64,000 bases of DNA from Asterias rubens. Its lineage: Eukaryota; Echinodermata; Asteroidea; Forcipulatida; Asteriidae. Every line of letters starts with the position of its first letter. The first letter of the stretch is position 1. Below are positions 45,776 through 57,700 of this stretch, one piece after another. The DNA is taken from contig NC_047081.1 of the NCBI RefSeq assembly GCF_902459465.1, positions 7,593,883-7,657,882 on the forward strand, written 5' to 3'. The notes below the pieces were generated by a model. The model did no database searches. It was not told the origin of the DNA and saw only the letters and a program-made list of their open reading frames with translations. A program made the translations under genes and the position numbers.

Positions 45776-48700
45776 CTACCACCAGCCCCCTTCTTCTTCT
45801 TCCTCTTCCTTGCCAAACATCTCATAGCATGGCTGGGTGTTCCTATCAAAGAGCTTAAAGGATTGCTCTAAGATCCTGAACCGCCTTCTCTCCTCAGACT
45901 CGTATTTCCTCTCGGTTCTTTCAAGCTGCTCATATTTTCTTACGTCATTTCTGGCGAAACGAAAACGGAGGTCAAACAAAAGTTACTATCAGGAGTTTCG
46001 GTGTAAATATATCAACAGTTAAGGTCACTGGGTCATTTTTGCGAAGAGATGTTTGAAGGAATTTTCGACATTTCTATAGAGGACTGAGTTTGTACTTACA
46101 TATAAATAAGAGGTTCAGTCATGAGCTGTAGGCATGACAGAGGTGGAAGAGATGAGAACTGAACTGACGTGACGAAGTCAAACCTCGTCGCTCCCTTGCC
46201 AGAGAAGTTAATCCCAGTTCTGATGAACGGCGTGTTGATTTGGGTAGAGCCTTTAATACCCACTGATCCACTATTAACAAGATGGAAGAAACACTGGCTG
46301 TTAAGGGGTCTGAGTTGGAGAACTCCATGATCAAATAGAGGACGTAGATCTATCAACTACATCGACACGATCGGTAGAGATACAGAGCCTGAAATGAGGA
46401 CCTTCCAAACATGATCAGGGATAAACTCCTCTGGCTTGACGCTGTGAATTGAATCTTGGTTACGCCGTTAAAAATGATGATGATGGGTTGGTGTAGAGGT
46501 ATCTTTAAATACTTTCTATTCCTGGAGCCACGGTTCGAATCTCGTCGGGTGCAATATGTCGCTTTGGTTTTCATTATCTACTTAATAATTGTGCGGGTTT
46601 TTCCCTAGAACAGTTTTATGAGGTGTTCCTCACACATCTAAAACTGAAACTTCCTTCCTCGTCTTCTCGTCACTAGTGGGGTTCTTGACAAGAGTAGACT
46701 CCTTGGCTTCACAACCAAAGTTCATCAATGAAATAAAGAAATCGCTTTTCAACAATGGCAGAAATCTTCAATCTTTGATTATAACATCAAACAAAATCAT
46801 GTAAAATTATAGAACTTGGGGAGAGGTGAAGAACACAGCCCCCACCCACCACCCCTGGTATAACCAAAGCATGTCACAAGGCCAAATAAAAAACAAACAT
46901 GTTTAGCGTATCGTCGCTTCCTTTTCAGAGAATACATTCGAACAATCTCAAACAAGTTTTTGGTTATTCACAAACAGCACAGCCAGTAAAAAAAAAAAAA
47001 AAAACTCCTTCCCTTTTTTCAAAAAGAAAGGACGCTAAACATGTTTTTGTGGGGCTTAGGTGTATGTACAGTGGATAAAAAAACTGTTACCTACCCAGTT
47101 GATACAATCGTAGTTGACGACCTGTCCCATAAACTGAACTCAAGAGTTCCTCCGAGATCTAGAGATAAACTTCCTTGAATGCCGACATCGACGTCGAACC
47201 CTGATTGCAAGTTGAGTTTCTGCTCATGAGATCGCCATTGAGAGAAAAGACGGCGAGGTTATTTAAATAAAATAATATCAAGCAATTCTTGTGACTCTTA
47301 ATTGCTTATTTTGGTCAAGAATTCCAAGATCAAAACTTTAATAAGAGACCAATTAAGAACTCACTCCACGGAAGTGAAGTTAATAACAAGAAGTCCCCTT
47401 GATCCACTAAGCGCAAGTAGTGGTCCCAGCCAACTTTCTACCTTTAGCCCCGGCACTTTTTCTAGAACTGATATGTTTCAGAATTCTGAAAAATCTACTC
47501 TGCAGCAGTAATATAAATAGCAACATAAATTGAAAATATACATGGTGTTACCGCAAACTAAACAAACACCCAAGCATAATTGTACCCTTTCCTTTAGGCT
47601 ATCAAAACTTTAAACGCTACCTGCCTAAGGTGTTAGTCAAGCACAACCGCATAATAATTGGCACTTCGCTTGCCCTCCTGGACGTAGAGGAGCAATTTAA
47701 GTGTCTTTCAAGAACAGTTTTAGACAGTGGCATTTGGCTCAATCCAATGAGATAAAAAAAAACTCCTGAGACGTATTTCTGAAGATTGTAGCATAACTAC
47801 GAAAAAAGGTCATGCACCAAGACCCCTTAGTGTACAATACTAACCTGAGAGTGATCTTGCACCAGTCCAATCACCCTCATATGAGGCATAGGTCCGTCTG
47901 ATGATCCCATATTCCACGCCATGCTCATCAACTCGCCGGAACCGGTGAAGAATACCAGCATACGAAGCTTCATGTCCATACACTCAATGTTGAGACCGGC
48001 AGTCGCTTCACCGGTATCGCCGGAATCCTCTCCGAAGAAATATTCAAGACCACGAGAGAAGATGCCAACCTGTATCAGGGTTGATGAAGACAAAGAACGA
48101 TATTGGTAACTATTGTTTGAAGCTTTGCATGGTGTGGAGAAATAGGAAGAAACTATAAATAAATAGTAAATTTGCGGGCACAACCAAGTGTAAAATCTCT
48201 TTTGAGTGAGTGTTGGCTCTGAGAAGAGCTGGTTTGGTCTTAACGTTTTGAACAGGTATACTCTGCTCATCTTCAGGAGAAATGAGAGAAATTGGTTATT
48301 GAGAGATTGGTAACCTTGAAACAAAACTTGTAAAGCTTCAATCTTTTCATACTACATGTAGTACCAATACTCCAGAAAAAATTCGTCCTCAACTTTTTGG
48401 TTTATCTACAAAACATAAAAACTGAATTTGACAAAAATAATGTTTACTGTGGATATAAGTTATTAAAAACTAGATAGGAGTTTAGTTATTGTCGTTAAGT
48501 CACATCTTGGTAAAAACCTTCAAAGATGATGATAAAATGGCATGTGTCCCATATTGCATTGCAACCCAATATGTTCATACCATCAATGTCTTGAGGAAAA
48601 GGAAAAACTCATCCGAGAATGTTTTTTCCAAATTTAATGAGAGCAAGAGTAACAATGCGATTTTACTTTTTGTTTTACACTTACATTCATCAAGAGAAGC

Positions 48701-51700
48701 GATTCATTTTTCAAGTCCAGCCCAACGTGGAAGTCACTTTTTCTGAGGAGACCACTCGGGGTCATCTGAAGATCAAGTCCAAAGTTTATCGATACATCTT
48801 CGGTGTCTATGAACGATGGCGAGAGAAAGTAAAAATCAGTGAAGTAAAAATGGTTTGACAGAATATGCATAAAAAACAATTATCAAATTATGATGTTAGA
48901 AATTACGCCTAACTGCCTAAAGTTTTCTTGAAAGAAAGAGACCTTTAATATATTGTCAATGTTGTCTTAACATTTAGTGCCTACACTATTTCCTAGAGCT
49001 GCTTCATTATTGCTCAGGCGCCGTATTTCCAAATCAATTTTAGATAACCCAAAAGGAGAGAAAAATTAATTTGAAAAAGATAGAGGGAGTTGGTCAAATT
49101 TCAAATACCAGTAAATGTACATTAATAATATTAATATTAATCAAAAAATACATTAAAGGCCTATATAGCTAAAATACTCCCAAGCACTTAACAATAAAAA
49201 TGAGAAAAATAACATTTTAACAAAAAAAGTAAAATTATCAACAAAGTCAAAGATTTACAAATGTGATCAATATAAAGCTGGAAAGGATAAAGTGTACAAG
49301 TATATAAGCATTCAATCACAACCGTAAAAAAACACAGAAAAATCCTGAAAAATTTACCACTAACTTCCGCTAAAGAAAAAATATTTTAAACAAAATTACC
49401 AGAGAAAAAAAATAAAAACAACTTGATTGCAATAAGAGTAAATTACAAAATGCCTCTTGTGTAAACAGTAACAGTAGGAGAAAACATAGTTGTAGCACTA
49501 GAACAAGTTTTACAAGAGAAATAAAAGTGCCAATATTATTGCAATATTCCACTTAACATTCCCTAATTTACAAGTTATAAATTGCATACAGATTCATTAC
49601 AAAATCAAAAACATTATGACAAATATGGAGAAAAATGGAATGTAAAGAACATGGAGTATATAGATACATGTAATACATAAAATATAAACAAATTGTAAAA
49701 AGAGAAGAGCAATTAAAAATGAGAATATTGCAAATTTCATATGAACAAACGCCAAACAATTTGTACCTTCATTTATGCAACCTGCATACAGAATGATTAC
49801 AAAATCACAAAAAATTATGACAGAAATGAAAAAAAAGAATTATATGTAAAGAACATGGAATATAGAACGTATTTAGTATGAAACACAAAAGTCATATATC
49901 TAACAATGATATTAATTTAAAAAATATTCCAGTGAAAATCATAACTCAGAAAAAATTTGATTTCAGGTGATGGAAAATGACGAACTTACCAAGAAATAAG
50001 CTGTCAAAAGCTACCGACTGCCCTTGCAGGGATATCGAGTCGTAATTCCAAATGCTTGAATCGGATAAAGCTATTCGGATAGTTTCACTGTGGATTTCAA
50101 GAGAAAAGAATGACAAAGTCATCATCAAATAATGAAAAAAAGAGTGTGCCGACAAGTCTCAATGGGTCAAAGGTGAAGAAATTAGTCAAATGATGTCACC
50201 TTGCTTCTAAAGAACAAACTCTACCTGGCAAGTAGATACACACATGGTGTTACCACAAACCAATATTGATACCTCATCATGCAATGCCTCAAATCATATA
50301 TATTTCACCTTGCTTCCGACGAACCCTTTGAAAGTGCGATGACCTTCTGTAAGACAAAGACAGCCATCTCCACCTGTTTGCTGCCCCCTAGTGACTGGAT
50401 GATGTTGACGACATCTGACTCGGAAGGTGTCTTGCTTAGCAACAGGGTGGCCGCTAGAATCCGTGTGACGGTTGAATATTGTCTGCTGCCCTCATGAAAG
50501 ATGTTGTTGAGAGCGTTGTTGACCTGAAATGAGGGAAACAAAAGGAGGACCTTAAGTTGGGAAGGTTTAGGACACAGTTCTTATTTTCACTTGAGGGCGT
50601 CTCAAAGTGATTATTATGTCTCGTTACAAGTATGCGGAGTTTTGTTTAAATTACATGGCCAATTTATTTTCGTAGCACCGTCTAATAATGGTTTACAAGG
50701 TGCTGTGCATAATCTGCAGCCAATCAAACCGGGAACACAGGGTAAAACCTCTTCAGTTAATGACAAGTGTACCAGGTTCTTTTACACGCATTACCTAACA
50801 CATGGGACCTAAGACTTGATGTCCCATCTGGAGGATGAAACAATAATGGCTAAAAGTTTCAAGACTGGGACTCAAGCCCAGACTTTAAAAAAACAACCAA
50901 GAAATTTTAGTTAATATGGTTGTTTTCAGTCATGTTTAAATGGGTTACTTTGACAATAACCATAAAAATTCTGTTTGTCAATGATTTTACCTTTGGAGTG
51001 AAATACTTGGGCTCGAACTTGAGGAGAGCATCTAAAGCAACCTCGACAACGTCCATGTCAGAGTCCGACTCCGCAACAGTTAGAAGAGTAGCGATGCTGC
51101 CGGGCTGAACGGCATTCTTCAAGGCGTTGATACAAAGAATCTTCTGGAATCGATCTTCGGAGGTGACGCCCACAAGAAGCCAGTTCGTTGCGTCAGTCAC
51201 AACCTAAAGAAGAATAAAATGTATTAGTCGATTGTTGTCCTCCTTGAGGAGGAGAGTCAGAGAGGAGGGGATCGGTATTGTACTGAGGAGTCACAGGCTG
51301 AGTTGGTTTGGCCATGTGGAGAGAAAGGAGGATGCAAACTGGGTCAAGAGGTGTGCCAAAGTAATTGTGAGTGGGCGCACACCCATGGCAGAACTCTGTG
51401 TCGAAAGAAATGCAACTGCTTGGAGATGCTGCACAAGACGCGATGGACAGGGCCAAGTGGAGGAGAGCAAGTGAAAAAGCAGGCCATCCATGAAAAGACT
51501 GGACAACGACCTTAAAACCGACATAATGATGATGACGTTCAACTAGTAACGAGAAGGATTGAGACTCTAGTGAAAGTTCTCTTATAACCCTGTTCCACGG
51601 GGTGGATCAACTTTTGTTAGCCCGCATAAAAAGGCATCAAGCGAAAGAGCAATTCAGCCCTTCCTTGGCATAACAGCCCAACTCGAACATTTTGTTCTTC

Positions 51701-54700
51701 TATAGGCCTATAAGATATTTGGTATGTTATGAGGGTGCTTTTCACATTTCAAAATTTCAAAGCTTATCTCTTAACTTGCTTTTCTCAAAATGTAATTTTT
51801 TTTTTAGTTAGGCTGTTACGTCATTGAAGAGCCAAATTGACCCCCTCTCATCTTTTTTGATCTTGTGATATGCCTAACTGTGTGCAGTTTAGGACGACCG
51901 TGTAAAAACATGATTCAGTTGAAATGGGATAGCTTCACAATGATTGAAACACATGAACTTTGCATCCAACAAGCACCGTACAAGTGCTCAAAGTTTTGTA
52001 ACAAGTGTGAAGGCAAATCAGTCTTCGTAAGGAGCTCAACAGCACTTGTCTTCAGTACATCCCTACCAAGGGTTAGTGACGAGAGGTATCGATACAACAC
52101 GTTGTCTAAGAAAAGATAATCCTCTTCATACCTGATCATTACATTGCTCAGATCCCAGATAGCAGTAAGAGTTGACAAGTTTAGCGACAGTTAAAGCCAT
52201 CATCGCACGGACGTCTTGACTTCCAACTTTGTCTTCTTTCAACATCCCCTTTTGAACAAAATAAACAAATATATTATGGTTAACTGCAGACAGCAAATCG
52301 ATATAAAAACAGAGTATGAGTTTAACAACTGTCAGGAAGCTGAAGCCCGGACACAATTTTGTTTTACTCCATTTTAAAACAGTAAAACAAAACTAAGGGA
52401 AAAAATAGTCTGGCCCCTCATTCATGTATTCATTTATTTCTTTTATTTTATTTTATGCAAGTCGCCAGACACACAAGGCCAGAAGTTGTGGGTTACAATT
52501 TCTTATTCCAGAGTCCGTTGCCACCTACTCCTAGGGCTGAAACAGGGCTACTCCCTTTACAGTCAATACGGATGTAGGCTTGGGTAACGTCAGTCTGAAG
52601 CCTGCCCGGTAGAGCAGAAAGCACTACCTCCCAAAATTTTGCGTAGCAAGTGTCACAACCGGGATTCGAACCCACACTCTACTGATCAAACAGCAGAGCT
52701 TGAATCCGGCACTCTTAACCGCTTGGCCATGACACACCACAAAGACTGATTAGTAGAGATTAGTAATCCTTCTCCCCTGATTAGCGGAGATAAGTCCCCT
52801 ACACTAAATCCGTAAATCTTACCCAGTATCTGGCACATTTTAGTTTTTTATTCAATCTTGCGCAGGGAAAGGTCAAGGACAGAAATTTGTTTTTCGAGTG
52901 GATTAAAGAAACTCTGTGGCAGTTGGGTTGGCGTAGTGCACTAAAGTGGTGTCTTTTCTCGCCTTCCATCTCAAGACCCCTGGTTCGAATCCTGCGGCAA
53001 GAACTAAACGGATTGGGTTTTCAGTCCCTACTTGAAAGCTGAGGTTTCCCTGAATTAATACTCTGGGTCTTTTTTTTTTCAATATAAAAAACTGAAAGTA
53101 CCTTCCTTGCCTTCTCTCAGTGGGGTTCTTGGCTAGTATAAAGGTACACTTTTCTGTGAGAACTTGGCTTCACAACTAGAATAAATAAATGATGTGAAAA
53201 TGAAAATGTTCTCACCATTAACCATGAGATTTGCTCCTTGACGGGATGGTTATTATAAGCCATCGTCAGGAGGAATCTCTCCAACATCTCGCCGCTTTCT
53301 CCGCTGGAGAAGTCGACTACCTCCTGGATGACCTCCCAGGCAGGAAGGGTCTGTGTGGCTGCAAGGACGTCAAATAACTGTGGCCTGTCCAATAAATAAA
53401 AGAAAAACGATTGCCATAAATTACTTCCCTGGTCATTGGGCCAATAACATTCCAGTAACTTTTCTCCAGCTCCCTGAGGAGTATACAGCACTGGGGTGGA
53501 TTTCACAAAGAGTTAAGACTACTCTTATCTCGAGTTAGGACGAGTTACTGTTAGGAGCTAAGGACTAGCCTTAAAGGCAGTGGGCACTATTGGTAAATAC
53601 TCAGAATAATTATTAGCATAAAACCTTACTTGGTAACGAGTAATGGGGAGAGGTTGATGGTATAAAACAGTGTGAGAAACAGCTATCTCTGAAGAGATGT
53701 AGTTTTCAAGAAAGAATTTTTTTTTTTACACAAATTTGATTTTGAGACCTTAGGTTTAGAATTTGAGGTCTCGATATCAAGCATCTGAAAGCACACAACT
53801 TGGTGTGACAAGGGTGTTTTTTCTTTCATAATTATCTCGCAACTTTGAAGACTAATTGAGCTCAAATTTTCACAGGTTTGTTATTTCATGCATATGCTGA
53901 GAAACACCAAGTGAGAACACTGGTCTTTGACAATTACTAATGGTGTCCAGTGTCTTTAAGTTTCTTGATAACTCCAAGGACTAATCCTAAGTAAGGACTC
54001 TCTCTCTCTCTCTCTCCTGGGCTGCCTATCCCTAGCAGGTATCCATTTATAAACGGGTTTGAAAAGAAGCAGCAATAGTACAGCATCTTGGTCAAGTATC
54101 CTGACCAGGATTCGAACGAACACTCCGATAACTTAAGACCGAGTGACACTGCAGCAGTACCGAAAACGACAAAAATCACGACGCATTCTATTGGTTGAAT
54201 TGCTCCACGCAGAATACGCACACGCTCATTCAACCAATCGAGGGCATGCATTGTTAACATTCTCGTTTTCGTTCTTGTTATCGAGGCCTGTGTGACCGGG
54301 CCTTTAGCCTCCAGCTAGAGCCTGAATTTCAGAAAGAAAGAAAGAAACAACTTACATGATGGCAACATTGTCTGGAGAAACTAGAGCTTGAAGAATGGCG
54401 TCTTTTCCTGCCGAGCGGAATGCTTGAAGGACGTCCAGGTACGCCATGACAGACTTAGTTTTACCAATAGCCCTCTCCGTAAGACTGCCCCTTGCGTCTG
54501 CTACAACCTCGGAAAGCTACGGGAACAATAGTTGTTAGATTGTTAAGAATTTGGCGATACCCACTCTGAATTGTAATGACTTGACTTATAGATTGATAAA
54601 GTCAAAGCGTATATGAACATTGAAACCTGTTTAAATGTGGGAGATTGTTTCATTCGAGCATGAACAGGGCTTGAATTGTACGCTGAACTGAAGGCTCGAG

Positions 54701-57700
54701 GCCATTAGTTTTAGTGTCAGGTAAGTAAACTCATGACTGGACAAGCCCAGCAGTATTGTGTTTATGAAATGGAATATTATTAATTTTGGTTGTTTACCCA
54801 TACACCGATGTGTTAGCACTGTACATGTATACTCAGTACTTTCCCGAGTCCTGTGAAAAAAATATCACAGGCATGTTACTCGGGTGGGATTCGAACCCAC
54901 GACCCTTGCAATTCTAGAGTAGTGTCTACCAACTAGACTGCCGAGGTGTATGGGTGATGGGTAAACAACCAAAATTAATATTCTTTATCCCCGATGCAAA
55001 TTTAAAATCTCTTAAATTGAATATTACTATAATAATTATATAGTTTCTCACTGTTTAATACCTTGAACAAAAAACAATTTATTTACAAATACACCAATGT
55101 TGTATCATTTCCACTCCGATAACAAAAATTGACTTGAGCAGGATTTGAACTAACAAACGGCGCTCTACGAACAGAACTATCCAGCCCTTTGTCGGTGGTC
55201 TCCCTATGTTATGCAATTGCTTGCAGTGTCCTGCTACAGGAAAAACAAAAATACTTTGTGTTCCTGGAAGAAGGACATAAAGCCTTACGCCGTTCTTCCA
55301 AGCACACAATGAATTAAAGAATGTCTGAGAAGAATCTTACCGGCCTGCATCCCTCCCCACACTGCTGGTTCATTTCATCGCTGTTCCACTCTGCTCGCTG
55401 GAAAGTACCAGACCCCATGATAGCGCCCTCTGCTGTTGACCCCGAGAGAGTCGGGGCAACACCATCACTGCTGATCAGGGCAAGGCTTTGGCTGAGAGAT
55501 GAATAAATACAGAACATTATCACCAGCCAAAATGCCATTTCTCATGTACAATCTATGACTAGTGTCCTGCTTACTTTTGCTGCGCAGAGTTAGTAAGCAA
55601 TATTTTTTGTGCTCTATGTAACTGGGCCAAGGAAGGGAAAAACTTATCTGAATTAAAAAAACTTACCTTGATGTGACTGATGTTGAAAGCTCGCTTCTAA
55701 TATTCACATACGTCCTCCAGCGTTCAAAGGTCACGCCTGATTTGATAACTTTCTTGTCAGCTGACAGACTGCATGACATCGAGGCTTCTGATTGGGTGTC
55801 GATACCGAAGCCCTTTTTCTGGTGGGAGAACCCGCCTGATTGGACGGTTTTACAGGAGCTGAGGTCTTTCAGTTTCAGGATTTTGTTATCGACCAGGGCA
55901 TATGTGACCGTGCATTCTCCAGAGGCATCAGTCTAAAGAAAAAGGAGGAGAGATTTTGTTTTAAAGAGCTTGAAGTCAACAGAACTTTGTTCATTACTAT
56001 TTTTATGCAAGATGCCAGACACAAGGACTGCAGATCTGAAGGTCACTTCAAGGTGTGTACTACAATCTATTTTGGTCCAGTGGCTGTTGCCACCAACTCC
56101 TGGGGCTGGAAAAGGATTACCAAATTTACAGTCCATATGGATGTAGGCTTGGGTATCATCCATCATAAGCCTGGCTGGTAGAGCAGAAAGCACTGCCTCC
56201 CCAACTTTCTAAAGCAATAGTTAAGTGTTTTGCTTAAGGACACAAGTGTCTTGGGTATCATCCATCAGAAGCCTGGCTGGTAGAGCAGAAAGCACTACCT
56301 CCCCAACTTTCTGAAGCAATAGTTAAGCTTAAGGGTCTTACTGAAGGACACAAGTGTCATGACCGGGACTCGAAGCCACACTATGGTGATCACACACCAG
56401 AGCTTGAACCCAGTCCTCTGTAATAGTAAAGTATTTATCAGGTAACAAAACCAAGGACCACTCAATTTTCTGATTCATTCTATTCACAATCTTTTTCAGA
56501 AGAATACAAAAATGAAAACAATATTTAACAAAGTACTCAGCACCACGGCTGGACTGGCAGATACATTGTACATGTACAATCATGACAATGTAGGAACAAA
56601 CTCCAGTGGTGGAGGTGCACTTAAAGTCACCTGGGAATAAAAAAAAAATTCTTTCAAACATAAGAGTATATGCTTACGAACAATAAAACAATTTTTTTTA
56701 GTAATTGTTTGTCACCTTTTATGTTTAAAAAATATATAAAGTTGTTTGGGGGGCTGACTCCGCCTACCCCTTTTGTGACGTCAATCGAGGCAGACTTTGC
56801 CTGCAATGCGTATAGTAAACACACGTGCAAAGTGAGTTGGTACATTTCAAAAAGTGTTTTTCTGCATTCAGCAGCAATACACCTGGTCGGCATTGCCGGA
56901 AAAAAAAACAAAAAAAATTGTTTATGAAACGTACAAACTCACGACTTGGTCCGTACATGTACTTTGCAATTGTGTTTACTCTACGCATTACAGGCAAAGT
57001 CTGCCTCGATTTACGTCACGAACAGCGCCCTCTCGGGTCGGGGTCTACTCTTAAATTTGTAAATAACATAAGAACTAATTTTTTAAAACCTTAGTTAACT
57101 GTTTATTCACATTCCACTCATCAAAACACATATATTAGTGACAAAAGCTTCATTTTGAAAAAATACCACTTCCAGAGCTGATTATTTGGTTCTCAAAACC
57201 ACTCAGAAAATAAAAGACAAAAAAAAAACAAAAAACAGGATAGATGTACATTACTCACCATCAAGCCAAGCAAGGCCACTCAGAAAAACGGTACTATGAA
57301 TTTTTAACAAGAACCTAAATTCATGTAAAACAGAAAAACCAGTTAACTCTGGACCTGCCTGCCATCTTTATGTAACTATTTGAGGGTCACATAGACTTGT
57401 CGCACAGTCAACGCCAATCAGAAAAAAAGGTTTCAGTTTTCTTTGACTTGTGTGGTGGGCATTCCTTGCAAAAAAAGTTTGTATAGGCCTACGTTTAAAC
57501 TTTGAGGGAGTACTGGGTTTTGGGTCAACCAGCATCTGGAGCAGATCAACTTTATAATTTGCATGATCTCCTTGGGGGAATCTGACTTTAAAACCTTGAA
57601 AACTTTCGCATGAAGCCATTCCCGAAAAAGGGGTAAAATTACCTCTGTAATGGTCCCTTCAATCTTCTGCATCTGAAATTGACTGATCACGCCTTTCTTG

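Noticed and set aside
48619-48858. 79-codon open frame on the + strand
   Set aside because: Complementary to MTTP exon 12, whose - strand reading fits the family and the splice phases.
54880-54950. Functional tRNA gene
   Set aside because: A and B boxes and a short acceptor stem are present, but the arm lengths are irregular and the unit sits in a transposon with another copy of the head at 15768; SINE origin is more likely.
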